Source of the DNA: Sphingopyxis sp. YR583
Lineage (GTDB): Bacteria > Pseudomonadota > Alphaproteobacteria > Sphingomonadales > Sphingomonadaceae
Assembly: GCF_900108295.1 (NCBI RefSeq)
Contig: NZ_FNWK01000001.1
Span: 1,550,001-1,614,000, forward strand
Reading direction: 5' to 3'
Length of the DNA: 64,000 nt
Shown: piece after piece, positions 1-12,758 of the stretch
Layout of the letters: the number at the start of each line of letters is the position of its first letter
Numbering within the stretch: the first letter of the stretch is position 1
Notes under the pieces: generated by a model
Database searches by the model: none
Seen by the model: the letters and a program-made list of their open reading frames with translations, nothing else
What the model was told of the DNA's origin: nothing
Made by a program: the position numbers and the translations under genes

Positions 1-1
1 C

Positions 2-415
2 GTCCCCGCCTTTGCGCGCTGGGTCGACAATCTGCCGTTCCGCCGCAAGGCGGTGGACGGCGATACCGAAGAGGGAATCGGCCTCGCCGAAGCCGGCGCT
101 GCGCGTGCGCTACTCGCCGAAGCCGACGCGCTCGCCGCCGAGGGTCGCTTTGCCGAAGCGGTGCACTTGCTGCTCTATCGCAGCGTCGAAGACATCGAGA
201 ATCGCCGCCCGGGGCTGGTCAAGCCCGCGATGACCTCGCGCGATCTTGCCGAAGCGCACGACCTGCCCACGGCGGCGCGCGATGCCTTCAGCCATATCGC
301 GCGCGCGGTCGAGATCAGCCTGTTCGGCGGACGTTCGATCGATGCGGGGGCGTGGACGCAATGCCGCGGTGCCTATGCCGAACTGACGGTGCCGAAGAAC
401 TGGGCGCGCGCATGA
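2..415 (+). CDS. DUF4129-type protein of a MoxR cluster (C-terminal part only)
   Basis: The gene enters from beyond the left edge; 137 codons are visible and no start can be assigned. The visible part is a soluble, alanine-rich helical domain with LLAEADALAAEGRF followed by AVHLLLYRSVEDIE, a helix-rich pattern seen at the C-terminus of DUF4129 proteins. It ends with an ATGA overlap onto the next gene. The position before DUF4350, MoxR and DUF58 genes is the usual one for this membrane protein family, whose function is unknown. The assignment rests largely on context. Confidence 0.7.
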   Translation, partial: VPAFARWVDNLPFRRKAVDGDTEEGIGLAEAGAARALLAEADALAAEGRFAEAVHLLLYRSVEDIENRRPGLVKPAMTSRDLAEAHDLPTAARDAFSHIARAVEISLFGGRSIDAGAWTQCRGAYAELTVPKNWARA

Positions 416-1644
416 ACGGTTCGCCCAACGATCACGGCTTCAACCCGCGCCTGATCGCCGGCATCGTGGCGATCGGCGTGATCGCCTTCATCGCGCTCTG
501 GGCGTTGATCGCGCTGGGGCCCCAGATCAGCAGCGGCAACGACGGCGGAGGACACGCGCTGTCGAAGGCGGCGCCGGGTTACGCCGGCATCGTCGACCTA
601 GTCGAGCGCGCCGGAGCCGAAGTCGAACTCAGGCGGCGTGTCGAGGCGACGCATTATGAGGAATATGACCCGCTCCTCATATTGACGCCGACACACCGCA
701 CCCGCGCGCCCGAGATTGCCGAACTGCTCGACGCACAGCGCAGCACGCCCGCGCTGATCGTGCTACCCAAATGGCAGACGATGACCGTTCCGGGGCAAGC
801 GCCGAAACCGGGATGGGTTAGTGGTGGAGTTCCGGCGCGGCCTCCCTCCGCAATGCTGCCTCCCGCACATTTCGGGACGGTCGAGATCAAGGCGGCGGCC
901 AGCGAGGCGCAGCGAGTCCAGGCCCGGCTCGTAGGACGCAGCTTCATCGCATCGCTCCCCGCCAATGTGCAGACGATCTCGGGCGACAATCTCGAAACGC
1001 TGATCGCGGGTCCGAATGGCGGCGCGGTGCTCGCGCAGGTCGGCGATCGCGACCTCTATATCCTCGCCGACCCCGATCTTATCAACAATTTCGCTTTTGC
1101 GACGCGTGACAAGGCGGTCGCGGCGGCGAATCTGATCGACGCGATCGCCGAATATGCCGACGCCGACGGCCTTGCGTTCGATGTGACGCTCAATGGCTTC
1201 GGAGGTCAGCGTTCGTTACTCCGCTTCGCTTTCGTCCCGCCCTTTATCGGCATTACATTGTGCCTGCTCGCCGCCGGGCTGCTGGCGTTGTGGCAAGCGT
1301 GGGTGCGTTTCGGTCCGGCGCTGCGGCCGGGCCGCGCGATCCCGGTATCGAAGGCGGCGCTGATCGCGAACAGCGCCGACCTGATCAAACAGGCGCGGCG
1401 AGAACTCGACGGCGCCGACGCCTATGTGAAAAGCCAGCGCATCGCGATCGCGCGGCGGCTCCACGCGCCCGGCGGGCTCGACGACGAGGCGACCGACCGC
1501 TGGATCGACAGGCATCTGCGCGGCGGAAGCGACCTGTTCTCCAGCCTCGCGCGGCGCCTGCCGCTCGCGCGCAACACCCATGAGTTTCTGGCAGACGCAC
1601 AGGCGCTGCACGACATCAGGAAGGATCTACTCCGTGACAGCTAA
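412..1644 (+). CDS. DUF4350 domain-containing membrane protein
   Basis: A 410-residue protein starting at the ATG that overlaps the previous stop (ATGA). An N-terminal membrane segment lies around residues 13-35 ([20 protein letters not shown]) and a second one around 265-290 in the C-terminal half. The region between is the probable periplasmic DUF4350 domain, starting with the [18 protein letters not shown] stretch. The molecular role is unknown. Family members travel with MoxR ATPases and DUF58/vWA proteins, as here, and are thought to act in envelope-associated chaperone or assembly systems. An earlier in-frame ATG at 352 lies inside the preceding gene and is not preferred. Confidence 0.8.
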   Translation: MNGSPNDHGFNPRLIAGIVAIGVIAFIALWALIALGPQISSGNDGGGHALSKAAPGYAGIVDLVERAGAEVELRRRVEATHYEEYDPLLILTPTHRTRAPEIAELLDAQRSTPALIVLPKWQTMTVPGQAPKPGWVSGGVPARPPSAMLPPAHFGTVEIKAAASEAQRVQARLVGRSFIASLPANVQTISGDNLETLIAGPNGGAVLAQVGDRDLYILADPDLINNFAFATRDKAVAAANLIDAIAEYADADGLAFDVTLNGFGGQRSLLRFAFVPPFIGITLCLLAAGLLALWQAWVRFGPALRPGRAIPVSKAALIANSADLIKQARRELDGADAYVKSQRIAIARRLHAPGGLDDEATDRWIDRHLRGGSDLFSSLARRLPLARNTHEFLADAQALHDIRKDLLRDS

Positions 1645-2599
1645 CCCCACCGCGAGCGTCCAGGCGCTCGGCGCCGCGATCGAGGGCGAGGTCGCCAAGG
1701 TCGTGTTCGGACAGGGACCGCTCACCCGCATGGTGACGATCGCGTTGCTCGCGGGTGGGCACGTCCTGCTCGAAGGCCCGCCGGGGACCGCCAAAACCCT
1801 GCTCGCGCAGGCCTTCGCCCGCGCGACCGGGCTCGCGTTCGGACGCATCCAGTTCACCCCCGACCTGATGCCCGGCGACATATTGGGATCGAACCTGTTC
1901 AACTTCCAGACGTCGAGCTTCACCCTGACCAAGGGGCCGATCTTCACCGAATTGCTTCTCGCCGATGAAATCAACCGCACCCCGCCCAAGACGCAGGCCG
2001 CGCTGCTCGAGGCGATGCAGGAACGGCGGGTGACGATCAACGGCGAGCCGCATGTGATGAGCCCGCGGTTCACCGTGCTCGCGACGCAGAACCCGATCGA
2101 GCAGCAGGGCGTCTATCCGCTGCCCGAAGCGCAGCTCGACCGCTTTCTGTTCAAGCTTGTCGTCGACTATCCCGATGCCGACGAGGAACGGCGGATCGTC
2201 GCCGACCATGGCGGGCGCTTCAAGAGTCCGGCGGTCGCCGATTTCGGGGTTGCCGAGGTCGCGAACGCCAGCACGATCGAAGCGGCGATCGACACCATCG
2301 CCACGGTGCGTCTGGCCGAGGAAATCGTCGATTATATCGTCCGCATCGTTCGTGCGACGCGCGAGAGCGCCGATCTGGAGTGCGGCGCCAGCCCGCGCGC
2401 CGCAACCCTGCTTGCGCGCGCCGCCTGCGCCGCGGCGGCACTCGAAGGACGCGACTATGTGATCCCCGACGATGTCCAGCGCCTCGCCGCAGGGGTGCTG
2501 CGCCACCGCGTCATCCTGTCGGCCGCCGCCGAGATCGAAGGCCGCAATGTCGAGCAGGTCGTCGCGGCGCTGCTCGAACGCGAAGAGGTGCCGCGTTGA
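1634..2599 (+). CDS. MoxR-family AAA+ ATPase
   Basis: A 321-residue AAA+ ATPase. Walker A GPPGTAKT, Walker B LLADEINR, the sensor region ATQNP and the arginine-containing LDRF segment are all visible. MoxR proteins act as ATP-driven chaperones that help assemble or activate partner proteins, often those with vWA or DUF58 domains. The chosen start is GTG at 1634, which has AGGAAGGA about 8 bases upstream and overlaps the previous gene by 11 bases; an ATG at 1580 lies further inside that gene. The stop overlaps the TTG start of the DUF58 gene. Confidence 0.93.
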   Translation: MTANPTASVQALGAAIEGEVAKVVFGQGPLTRMVTIALLAGGHVLLEGPPGTAKTLLAQAFARATGLAFGRIQFTPDLMPGDILGSNLFNFQTSSFTLTKGPIFTELLLADEINRTPPKTQAALLEAMQERRVTINGEPHVMSPRFTVLATQNPIEQQGVYPLPEAQLDRFLFKLVVDYPDADEERRIVADHGGRFKSPAVADFGVAEVANASTIEAAIDTIATVRLAEEIVDYIVRIVRATRESADLECGASPRAATLLARAACAAAALEGRDYVIPDDVQRLAAGVLRHRVILSAAAEIEGRNVEQVVAALLEREEVPR

Positions 2600-3912
2600 T
2601 CTATCCGACCCGCCGCGCGATCTATCTGTTGCTCGTGGGCGCCCCGATGGCGCTCGCACTCGGGCTTGTCCGGCCCGAGTATTGGCTGGTCGCGCCCGGC
2701 TGGATCGGGGTGATCCTGGCGTGCCTGATCCTCGACACCATCGCGGGTGCCAACCCCCGCCACCTTCGGCTCGACGCCCGCTTTCCCCATCAGGTCGGGG
2801 TCGGCGATCCCTTCGATCTCTCGCTGTTCGCGAGCGCCCCCATGCTCCCGCCCCGCGCCGAGATGGCACTCGCGCTCGACGAGCGGCTCGCCGAGGGCGG
2901 CAGGCTCGCGGGCGATGTGCGAAGGACCGACGCGGGCGACATGCTCGCCCGTACGCTCTCGCTTGCCGCATCGCGGCGCGGGCAGGCGCGTGTCGAAGCG
3001 CTGTGGATCCGATGGGCGGGTCCGCTGGGGCTGGTCTGGAAACAGCGCAGGTTCGCGATCGACGGGTCGATCAACATCGTCCCCAGCCTGCGCGCGGTGA
3101 CCGACGAGGGCAGCCGGCTGTTCCAGCGCAACAGCTGGTTCGGCCTTCGCCAACAGCGTTTCCGCGGCGAGGGCACCGAATATGAGGCGCTCGCCGAATA
3201 TCAGCCGGGGATGGACCGGCGCGCGATCGACTGGAACGCGTCGGCGCGCCATGTCAAATTGCTCGCCAAGGAATATCGCGTCGAGCGCGACAACCGCGTC
3301 GTCCTGGCGATCGACGGCGGACGGACGATGGCCGAGCCCGTCGGCGGCATGCCGCGCGTCGATCGCGCGGTATCGGCGGCGCTGCTGCTCGCCTATGTCG
3401 GGCTGAAACTGAACGACCGGATCAGCTTCTTTTCCTTTGCCGCGAAGCCGCACACGCTGACCCCCGCCTATATGCACACGCAGGATTTTCCGGCGCTGCA
3501 GCGCGCCGCGAGCCTGATCGACTATGCGCATGTCGAGAGCAATTTCACCCTCGCGCTCACCACGCTGAGCGCGCAGCTCAACCGCCGCTCGCTGATCATC
3601 CTCTTCACCGAATTCACCGACGCGACGAGCGCCGACCTGATGATCCGTGCGGCGGGACGGCTGGTGAAGAAGCACCGGCTGCTGTTCGTCGTGATCCGCG
3701 ACGAGGAGGTCGAGGCCGAGGAGCGACGCCGCCCCGAAAGCGGCGCCGACGTCACGCGGTCGAACGTCGCCGCGGCGATGCTGCGCGATCGGCAACTGGT
3801 GATCGCGCGGCTCCAGCGCCTCGGCGCCGACGTGATCGAGGTGCCCGCCGACGCAATGGGTGCGAGTGCGGTCGAAGCCTATCTGGGGATCAAAAGGCAG
3901 GGCAGCCTGTGA
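2596..3912 (+). CDS. DUF58 domain-containing protein
   Basis: A 438-residue protein with two N-terminal membrane helices (about residues 8-50), then a soluble region and the DUF58 core around residues 195-225 ([20 protein letters not shown]). The C-terminal part resembles a von Willebrand A fold ([11 protein letters not shown]). The start is a TTG overlapping the MoxR stop (TTGA). DUF58 proteins are the usual partners of MoxR ATPases; the biochemical activity is not known. The tight overlaps imply translation coupled with the neighbouring genes. Confidence 0.9.
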   Translation: MIYPTRRAIYLLLVGAPMALALGLVRPEYWLVAPGWIGVILACLILDTIAGANPRHLRLDARFPHQVGVGDPFDLSLFASAPMLPPRAEMALALDERLAEGGRLAGDVRRTDAGDMLARTLSLAASRRGQARVEALWIRWAGPLGLVWKQRRFAIDGSINIVPSLRAVTDEGSRLFQRNSWFGLRQQRFRGEGTEYEALAEYQPGMDRRAIDWNASARHVKLLAKEYRVERDNRVVLAIDGGRTMAEPVGGMPRVDRAVSAALLLAYVGLKLNDRISFFSFAAKPHTLTPAYMHTQDFPALQRAASLIDYAHVESNFTLALTTLSAQLNRRSLIILFTEFTDATSADLMIRAAGRLVKKHRLLFVVIRDEEVEAEERRRPESGADVTRSNVAAAMLRDRQLVIARLQRLGADVIEVPADAMGASAVEAYLGIKRQGSL

Positions 3913-4967
3913 TCCCGCCGAGCGTCCCATCGCCCGCAGGTTCGGCCCGCGCGATCGATGCGCCGAATTTTTCGACCAGCCGCTTTCGCGCCGAGCGCGA
4001 GGCCGACTGGATCGCCTTCGACCTGCTGCTGTCCAGGCTGGAAAAAAAGGGATCGGCGGCGCTAACCAGCGACGAGTTGCTGCAACTGCCCTTGCTCTAT
4101 CGCGCGACCCTGTCGTCGCTGTCGATCGCGCGCGCCACGAGCCTCGACAAGGCGCTGCTCGACCATCTCGAAGCCCTGTCGATCCGTGGCTATTTCCTCG
4201 TCTATGGCGTGCGCGAAAGCCGATGGAACCGCCTCCGCCGCTTCTTCCTCTATGACTGGCCCGCTGCGGTGCGATCGGTGTGGAAAGAGACGCTGGTCAT
4301 CGCGCTGGTCATCCTGCTCGGCGCGCTGACGAGCTATTCGCTCGTTTCGAGCAGCCCCGAATGGTATTTCAACTTCGTCGACGAGGAGATGTCGGGCGGG
4401 CGCGACCCGCGCGCGACGGCCGAGTTCCTGCAATCGACGCTGGGCCACGGCAAGGCAGCGGCGGCGAGCGAGGGCGAGAGCGGGCTGCACGTCTTCGCCA
4501 CCTATTTGTTCACCCACAACAGCCAGGTGTCGATCCTGAGCTTCGCGCTCGGCTTTGCCTTTGGCGTCCCGACGATGATGCTCGAATATTATCAGGGGAT
4601 CGGGCTCGGCGCGATGATGGCGGTCTTCTCCGCCAAGGGGCTCGGCTATGATTTCGGCGGCTGGCTGTTCATCCACGGTACCACCGAGCTGTTCGCGGCG
4701 GCATTGTCGGGTGCCGCCGGCCTGCGGATCGGCACCGCAGTCGTCTTTCCCGGCGCGCGCGGACGGTTGCAGGCCGCGGCCGACGCCGGGCGCACCGCGG
4801 GCAAGGTGATGGTCGGCGTCATATTGATGCTGTTCGCCGCCGGGCTGCTCGAAGGCTTCGGACGCCAGCTGATTACCGATACGATGCTGCGCTATGCGAT
4901 CGGATCGCTGATGCTGCTCCTGTGGATCGGCTATTATTATATCCCGCGGCGCGAGGATGTGACGTGA
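3909..4967 (+). CDS. SpoIIM-like (DUF95) membrane protein
   Basis: A 352-residue protein beginning with GTG in a GTGA overlap with the DUF58 stop. An N-terminal soluble helical region (residues 1-115) is followed by several membrane segments, including LVIALVILLGALTSYSLV near residue 127, segments around 225-280, and a C-terminal pair. The pattern ILSFALGFAFGVPTMML is typical of the stage II sporulation protein M family. In non-sporulating bacteria these proteins have no defined role and occur in MoxR clusters with RDD proteins, as here. Confidence 0.87.
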   Translation: MIPPSVPSPAGSARAIDAPNFSTSRFRAEREADWIAFDLLLSRLEKKGSAALTSDELLQLPLLYRATLSSLSIARATSLDKALLDHLEALSIRGYFLVYGVRESRWNRLRRFFLYDWPAAVRSVWKETLVIALVILLGALTSYSLVSSSPEWYFNFVDEEMSGGRDPRATAEFLQSTLGHGKAAAASEGESGLHVFATYLFTHNSQVSILSFALGFAFGVPTMMLEYYQGIGLGAMMAVFSAKGLGYDFGGWLFIHGTTELFAAALSGAAGLRIGTAVVFPGARGRLQAAADAGRTAGKVMVGVILMLFAAGLLEGFGRQLITDTMLRYAIGSLMLLLWIGYYYIPRREDVT

Positions 4968-5836
4968 GCACTGCGGCAGAGGCGAATGCCAAACAGCGCG
5001 CGGCGCGCACGAAGAAAACGCGCCAGTTCATCACGCCCGAGGGCGTCGACCTGGAATTGAAGATCGCGGGATCGGGCCTGCGCCTTGGCGCGCTGCTGAT
5101 CGACATGATCCTGATCCAGTGCGTCCTGTTCCTCTTCTGGCTGATCATGCTGTGGGTCGGCGTCGCCTCGCGGTCGGACGTCACCGAGGTCATCTGGATG
5201 CTCGGCGCCTTCCTGCTCCGCACCTTCTGGTTCATCGGGTTCGAACTGGGCTCGCGCGCGGCGACACCGGGCAAGCGAATGATGGGAATCCGTGTCGTCG
5301 CGCGCGATGGCGGCCGGCTCACCGCCGATGCGGTGGTCGCGCGCAACCTGATCCGCGAGCTCGAGATCTTTTTGCCGCTGATGATGCTCGGCGTGGGCGT
5401 CGCCGAAGATGCCGTGTCGGGCTGGCTCGTCCTTGCCGGAGTGCTCTGGTCGCTGACGCTCAGCCTGTTCCTGTTGTTCAACCGCGACCGGATGCGAATG
5501 GGCGACCTGATCGCGGGCACCTGGGTGGTGATGGCGCAGCGCGCCAAGCTCGACGCCGATATCGGGGTCGATGCCGCCGGCGAGGCGATGGTCTTTACCG
5601 ATGCCGAACTCGCCGTGTATGGCATTTTCGAACTTCAGGAACTCGAACGCGTGCTGCGCGGGCGCGACGCGCGCGCGATGCGCGAGGTCGCCGACGCGAT
5701 CCGCGCCAAGATCGGGCGCCCCCTCGCCGAAGAGGATGACGTGTTCCTGCTTTCCTACTACCGCCAATTGAAGGCCCGGCTCGAACGCAAATTGCTGTTC
5801 GGGAAACGGCGAGAGGATAAATATGCCAGCGACTGA
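4964..5836 (+). CDS. RDD family membrane protein
   Basis: A 290-residue protein. The GTG at 4964 forms a GTGA overlap with the preceding stop and is preferred to an earlier in-frame start at 4922. Residues 20-45 carry the family opening ITPEGVDLELKIAGSGLRLG, followed by an Asp in the first membrane helix. Three or four membrane segments occupy roughly residues 45-185, and a charged cytoplasmic tail of about 100 residues follows. RDD proteins are poorly understood; some work in ion transport. This is probably the last gene of the MoxR transcription unit. Confidence 0.88.
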   Translation: MSTAAEANAKQRAARTKKTRQFITPEGVDLELKIAGSGLRLGALLIDMILIQCVLFLFWLIMLWVGVASRSDVTEVIWMLGAFLLRTFWFIGFELGSRAATPGKRMMGIRVVARDGGRLTADAVVARNLIRELEIFLPLMMLGVGVAEDAVSGWLVLAGVLWSLTLSLFLLFNRDRMRMGDLIAGTWVVMAQRAKLDADIGVDAAGEAMVFTDAELAVYGIFELQELERVLRGRDARAMREVADAIRAKIGRPLAEEDDVFLLSYYRQLKARLERKLLFGKRREDKYASD

Positions 5837-6509
5837 CATCAACGTAACCAAGGCCCTGCACGCGCGCCGTTCGGTGCGCGCCTTTACCGACCGGCCGGTC
5901 GACCCCGCGCTGCTCAAGGAAATTTTCGCGGCGGCGCAGCGCGCGCCCTCGGGCGGCAACCTCCAGCCGTGGCAGGTGACGATACTCACTGACGAGCCTT
6001 GGCAGGCGGTAAAGGATGCGGTTGCTGCGCGGATCGCGATGGGGCGCGAAGGGCAGCAGCCCGAATATGACATCTACCCCCCCGAATTGACCGAACCCTG
6101 GACCGATCGCCGCTTCGGCGTCGGCGAGGCGCTCTACGCCTCGCTCGGCATCCCGCGCGAGGACAAGCGCGGCCGTCTGGCTCGGTTCATGGACAATTAT
6201 CGGGGCTTCGACGCACCGGTGATGCTTTTCCTCCACACCTCGCGCATCATGGGGCCGCCGCAATGGTCGGACATGGGGATGTGGCTGCAATCGGTGATGC
6301 TGCTGCTCGTCGAACATGGCCTCGCCAGTTGCCCGCAGGAATGCTGGGCAATGTATGGCGAAAGCGTTCGCCGCACGATCGGGCTCGCCGACGGGCAGAT
6401 TTTGTTCACCGGGCTCGCGATCGGCTATGCCGACATGGATGCGGCGGTGAACCAGTGGCCGGTGCCGCGCGCGCCGCTCGAAGACGTGATTGATTGGCAG
6501 GGATTTTAA
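5823..6509 (+). CDS. nitroreductase family flavoprotein
   Basis: A 228-residue FMN-dependent oxidoreductase. The N-terminal RRSVRAFTDRPV and RAPSGGNLQPWQ stretches are the classic FMN-binding start of the family. The C-terminal FTGLAIGYAD also fits. Members reduce nitro groups, quinones or other electrophiles with NAD(P)H; the substrate here cannot be told. The start overlaps the RDD gene by 14 bases, so it may be cotranscribed with the MoxR cluster although functionally unrelated. Confidence 0.9.
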   Translation: MPATDINVTKALHARRSVRAFTDRPVDPALLKEIFAAAQRAPSGGNLQPWQVTILTDEPWQAVKDAVAARIAMGREGQQPEYDIYPPELTEPWTDRRFGVGEALYASLGIPREDKRGRLARFMDNYRGFDAPVMLFLHTSRIMGPPQWSDMGMWLQSVMLLLVEHGLASCPQECWAMYGESVRRTIGLADGQILFTGLAIGYADMDAAVNQWPVPRAPLEDVIDWQGF

Positions 6510-6512
6510 GAG

Positions 6513-7019
6513 ATGTTCAGCAAGCAGCCGGGTTTTCGCTATGGCATCGCAGGCGCGCTGATGCTGGTCGTCGCGGGCTGCACCGCGATCCCGCAACCCG
6601 AAGCGCCGCCCCCCGCGCTGCGCCCGGTCGCCCCCGCACCGACGCCGACGCCGCTCCCCACCCCGACTGCGGGCTGGGAAGATCGCGCCGTCGACGCGGG
6701 CGCCTGGCGCTATGATGCGGGCAACCGCACCGCGGCGTTCGTCCCGACGGGCAGCGCCAATCCGCTGCTCAGCATGACGTGCAGCGGCGACGGCATCCGG
6801 ATGAGTTCAAGCCTTTCGGGCAATGTCAGCCTGCGGACGAGCGCGGGGACCGACCAGATCCGCTTCGACGGCGGCAGCGCAAACCTCGCCAACCGCGACC
6901 CGCGGCTCGACCGTATCGCCTTCAGCCGCGGCCGCTTCGCGCTCGAAACGCCCGGCGGCGGCGCGCTGACGTTGCCGGTGCAATCCGAAATCGGACGCGT
7001 GATCGAGGATTGCCGATAA
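6513..7019 (+). CDS. predicted lipoprotein, unknown function
   Basis: A 168-residue protein with a lipoprotein signal: hydrophobic stretch IAGALMLVVAGC with a lipobox cysteine at residue 23. A proline-rich linker (about residues 28-52, with repeated PTPTP) is followed by a compact beta-rich domain with two cysteines (MTCSGDG and the C-terminal EDCR). It starts 3 bases after the nitroreductase stop and is probably cotranscribed with it. No function is assigned. Confidence 0.75.
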   Translation: MFSKQPGFRYGIAGALMLVVAGCTAIPQPEAPPPALRPVAPAPTPTPLPTPTAGWEDRAVDAGAWRYDAGNRTAAFVPTGSANPLLSMTCSGDGIRMSSSLSGNVSLRTSAGTDQIRFDGGSANLANRDPRLDRIAFSRGRFALETPGGGALTLPVQSEIGRVIEDCR

Positions 7020-7074
7020 ACGGGGTGTCGGCTTAGGGGTGGAAAGCGGACTCCAAGTGAAATAGGTTTTCAGT

Positions 7075-7371
7075 ATGGAGCAAGACCCCCGCTATCTGCA
7101 AAATCAGAGTCGGAAGCTGCACGCGCTCCATCGACGCAACCGGCGTTTCCTGAATATATTTGTGACTTTGTGGTCGGTGGCATTCCTGTCCCTATTCCTG
7201 TTGGCCACGGTTGATCGCATTGGATCGCTGGAATGGGGCTATTCAGAAGACCTTTGGGGTTTTTTGGGCTTCGTGCTGTTCGGGGCCATCTTCTGGATAT
7301 TCGCCGGTCTGATTTCGAAGCTCAATCTGGCATATGTCCGCCATACCTACGGGCCTGAACCAGTAGATTAA
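7075..7371 (+). CDS. small two-helix membrane protein, hypothetical
   Basis: A 98-residue protein with a basic N-terminus (HALHRRNRRF) and two predicted membrane helices at about residues 27-45 and 60-80. Codon use is less GC-biased than that of its neighbours, which hints at recent acquisition or weak selection. No family recognised. The following stretch to 7615 (244 bases) shows no gene I can support. Confidence 0.55.
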   Translation: MEQDPRYLQNQSRKLHALHRRNRRFLNIFVTLWSVAFLSLFLLATVDRIGSLEWGYSEDLWGFLGFVLFGAIFWIFAGLISKLNLAYVRHTYGPEPVD

Positions 7372-7615
7372 GGCTCCGAGCTAACGTCCTCAACCGGTCG
7401 TTTCGCGACGAAAGAAAGATTGCTTTCCTACATTATCTGGCTGTGCGAGCCTCTGCTCCAGCTCTTTGAATCGTCGACCTTACCTACGCGCGCGCAATCT
7501 CCGGCCTCTCTCTAAAGCGACAAACGAGACAGTTTCGGCGCGTTTGTCCGTATCCTTTGTCGCCTTAAGGCCAAAACGGGCACAATCGAACATGCGCAGC
7601 CGGGCTTTTGTGGAT

Positions 7616-8050
7616 TCAGCCGCCGAGCTGGACCGTCCCGCCCTTGATCCAGCCCCAGCGGCAGGGGCCCTGATATTCGCGGGCATTCTGCACCGACTTG
7701 CCGACGCCGCACATGTCGGGATCGGTGCCGGGCGCGGCGAAGACGACACCGAACCAGGCGTCATTCTCGGCCGCTTCGCACAGCGACACATTCGCGCCGC
7801 CGGCGAGCTTCGCCTTGACTGCGCGCGTCTCGTCCGGCGCCCAATAGACGTCGGTACCGCCCGCCTTGACGCGGCTGATGCTCGAACAGGCGGGCAGGCT
7901 CGGCCCCTCGGTCCCGATCATCACGGCGCGCGTGGCAAGCGGTTCGCCGGCAACCACAGGCGCGTTTTCGGCGGGCGGCGCAGGCTGGCTGCACGCGGCG
8001 AGCGAGGCGATCAGAAGGGCGGCGGCGGGAATGACGAGACGATGTTTCAT
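7616..8050 (-). CDS. predicted lipoprotein, hypothetical
   Basis: A 144-residue protein starting at the ATG just before a lipoprotein signal (LLIASLAACS, lipobox cysteine near residue 20). The mature part has three further cysteine pairs or singles and a pattern resembling a small SH3-like beta-barrel (WAPDETRAVKAKL ... WGWIKGGTVQL). It diverges from gyrB, so the 107 bases between the two starts must carry both promoters. Function unknown. A longer reading from 8086 is possible but lacks the clean signal peptide start. Confidence 0.7.
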   Translation of the reverse strand: MKHRLVIPAAALLIASLAACSQPAPPAENAPVVAGEPLATRAVMIGTEGPSLPACSSISRVKAGGTDVYWAPDETRAVKAKLAGGANVSLCEAAENDAWFGVVFAAPGTDPDMCGVGKSVQNAREYQGPCRWGWIKGGTVQLGG

Positions 8051-8064
8051 ACGTCCGAAACTAG

Positions 8065-10704
<2,640 letters not shown>

Positions 10705-10773
10705 GTTCGGTTATCGGTCCGTAAAAACGGTCCAAATCGAACATCCGGACGCAAAATCACTTCCGTTTAACGC

Positions 10774-10808
10774 GCGGCGGCTTGTTTTGGCAGGCCGCCG
10801 CTGCTTTT
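10774..10808 (+). terminator. candidate intrinsic terminator after gyrB
   Basis: An 8-bp GC-only stem (GCGGCGGC at 10774-10781 pairing with GCCGCCGC at 10794-10801) with a 12-base loop, followed by TGCTTTT. It sits 70 bases after the gyrB stop and before rlpA. The T tract is short, so termination may be partial. Confidence 0.5.
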
Positions 10809-10837
10809 GGCGCCTCCTCTGACAAGGGGATGATGTC

Positions 10838-11251
10838 ATGCGGGCCTTTTCAGCCATGCTGATACCGCTTTTGCTGACAGTTTCGGCAGCAGCGCAGGAA
10901 GTCGAAGCGATCGATCAAGCCGACCAGGGCGTCGCCGAAGTCGATGAAGCAACCGAAATCGGTGGCGGAATGGCGAGCTATTACGGCAACGAACTTGCCG
11001 GCAATCGTACCGCCAGCGGCGAACGTTTCGACCCCGCACAGCTTACCGCCGCGCACCGCACCCTGCCCTTTGGCAGCATGGTGCGCGTCACCAACACCTC
11101 GAACGGCGACAGCGTCGTGGTCCGCATCAACGATCGCGGTCCCTTTTCGCACGGCCGCGTGATCGACGTCAGCCATGCCGCGGCGCGCGAGATCGGTATG
11201 CACCGCAGCGGCACCGCCCGCGTGAAGCTGGCGCTGCTCAGCGACGACTGA
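10838..11251 (+). CDS. RlpA-like septal ring lytic transglycosylase domain protein
   Basis: A 137-residue exported protein: signal peptide residues 1-19 ([13 protein letters not shown]) followed by a short acidic linker and a double-psi beta-barrel. Family motifs are [26 protein letters not shown] and VRINDRGPF with the catalytic-type Asp. RlpA proteins act on peptidoglycan glycan strands lacking stem peptides. There is no SPOR domain, so septal targeting of the longer RlpA proteins is missing; this is a minimal version. Confidence 0.88.
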   Translation: MRAFSAMLIPLLLTVSAAAQEVEAIDQADQGVAEVDEATEIGGGMASYYGNELAGNRTASGERFDPAQLTAAHRTLPFGSMVRVTNTSNGDSVVVRINDRGPFSHGRVIDVSHAAAREIGMHRSGTARVKLALLSDD

Positions 11252-11254
11252 AGA

Positions 11255-12184
11255 TCAGTCGAACACCGACCACCCCGCCGCATAGGCGAAATGTTCGAGC
11301 GCGACCGCACCCGCGAGTGACGTTCCCGCCTCGTTGAGCGCGGGCGACCACACCGCGATCGATCCCTGCCCCGGCGCGATGCAGAGAATGCCGCCGCCGA
11401 CGCCGCTCTTGCCCGGCAGACCGACGCGGAACGCGAATTCGCCGCTATTGTCGTAATGGCCGCACAGCATCATGATCGCGTTGATGCGCCGCGCGCGGTG
11501 CGGTTCGACCAGTTGTTCGCCGGTCAGCGGGTCGCGCCCTTCCATCGCGAGGAACAGGCCGGCGCGTGCGAGCTGGCGGCACGACATGGCGATCGCGCAT
11601 TGGCGGAAATAGACGCCGACGACCGATTCGACCGGATGCGTCAGGTTGCCGAAGGCGTCCATGAAATGCGCAAGGCTGCGATTGCGCGCGCCGGTTTCGG
11701 ATTCGGAAAAAGCGACGTCGAAGTCGATCCCGACGCTGTCGTCGCCCGCGCGGGCGCGCATGAAATCAACGATCTCGTCGATCGCCGCGTCGCCGCTGCG
11801 TCCGTCGATCAGCCGGTCGGTCGTCGCGATCGCACCCGCGTTGATCAGCGGGTTGCGCGGGATGCCCTGCTCGCTTTCCAACTGGACGATCGAATTGAAC
11901 GCCGATCCCGACGGTTCGCGTCCCACACTATCCCACAGCGAGCTGCCGACGCGGCGGAGCGCGAGGGCGAGCGTGAACACCTTCGATACCGACTGGATCG
12001 AGAAAGGCTCGTCGGCGTCGCCCGAGCTGTGGACGGTGCCATCGGGCAGCGCGAGCGCGAAGCCGAGCTTGTTCGGATCGATGCTGGCGAGCGCCGGAAT
12101 ATAGTCCGCGACGCGGCCCTTGCCGAGATGCGCGGCCGCCAGCGTCATCGCCTCGTCGATATGGCTTTTGAGGTCGTCGGTCAT
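11255..12184 (-). CDS. glsA: glutaminase
   Basis: A 309-residue serine-dependent glutaminase that converts glutamine to glutamate and ammonia. The active-site SxxK motif is seen in [10 protein letters not shown], and family blocks [10 protein letters not shown] and GVGGGILC are present. The length fits the single-domain bacterial enzymes (about 305-310 residues). It converges with rlpA, whose stop lies 3 bases away, and diverges from the VOC operon. Confidence 0.95.
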   Translation of the reverse strand: MTDDLKSHIDEAMTLAAAHLGKGRVADYIPALASIDPNKLGFALALPDGTVHSSGDADEPFSIQSVSKVFTLALALRRVGSSLWDSVGREPSGSAFNSIVQLESEQGIPRNPLINAGAIATTDRLIDGRSGDAAIDEIVDFMRARAGDDSVGIDFDVAFSESETGARNRSLAHFMDAFGNLTHPVESVVGVYFRQCAIAMSCRQLARAGLFLAMEGRDPLTGEQLVEPHRARRINAIMMLCGHYDNSGEFAFRVGLPGKSGVGGGILCIAPGQGSIAVWSPALNEAGTSLAGAVALEHFAYAAGWSVFD

Positions 12185-12231
12185 CGGTTTCGACTAGCAT
12201 ATCCGACGCCCAAAGCATGTATTTTCATTTT

Positions 12232-12248
12232 TATAGAAATATTCTATA
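12232..12248. promoter_or_regulatory. palindrome, candidate ArsR-family operator
   Basis: A perfect dyad TATAGAA-ata-TTCTATA in a short AT-rich stretch 37 bases before the VOC gene and 48 bases before glsA. Arm length and AT content fit ArsR/SdpR-type operators, and an ArsR-family regulator is encoded as the second gene of the downstream operon. Role inferred. Confidence 0.5.
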
Positions 12249-12284
12249 TATCGGCAATCATATGCACGAATCGGGAGATCAGAC

Positions 12285-12758
12285 ATGGCCGACCATCCGC
12301 GATCCAAAGGGCTTTCGAGCGCGATCTGCTACAAGGACGCAAAGGCCGCGTTCCGCTGGCTCGAGAAGGCGTTCGGGTTCGAACCGACCTTCGTACTGCT
12401 CGATGAGGGCGGCAATCTGGCGCATAGCGAGATGGAATATGGCAATTCGTCGATCATGATCGGCAATGAATGGTCGGACGATCATCGCAGCCCCGCGAAC
12501 CTTGGCGGCAAGAATACGCAAACGGTGCATGTGCAGTTGGGGCAGGGCGAGGATATCGACGCCCATTGCGACCATGCGCGCGCGGCGGGAGCGGACATCA
12601 TCGCCGAGCCCGAAACGCAGTTCTATGGCGACCGCACCTACCGCGCGAAAGATACCGAGGGTCATATCTGGACCTTTGGCGTCACGGTCGAGGAGAAGAG
12701 CGCCGACGAATGGGACGCCGAGGGCGGTTTCACGACCAAGACGCGGCTCGACGATTGA
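12285..12758 (+). CDS. VOC (glyoxalase-like) family protein
   Basis: A 157-residue protein of the vicinal oxygen chelate fold. Paired beta-alpha-beta halves are visible: SSAICYKDAKAAFRWLEKAF at the start, and the second half around TYRAKDTEGHIWTF. Such proteins with an AICYKD opening are often annotated as glyoxalase or bleomycin-resistance-like, but the substrate is unknown. It is the first gene of an operon with ArsR and SRPBCC genes, each overlapping the next by 4 bases. Confidence 0.87.
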   Translation: MADHPRSKGLSSAICYKDAKAAFRWLEKAFGFEPTFVLLDEGGNLAHSEMEYGNSSIMIGNEWSDDHRSPANLGGKNTQTVHVQLGQGEDIDAHCDHARAAGADIIAEPETQFYGDRTYRAKDTEGHIWTFGVTVEEKSADEWDAEGGFTTKTRLDD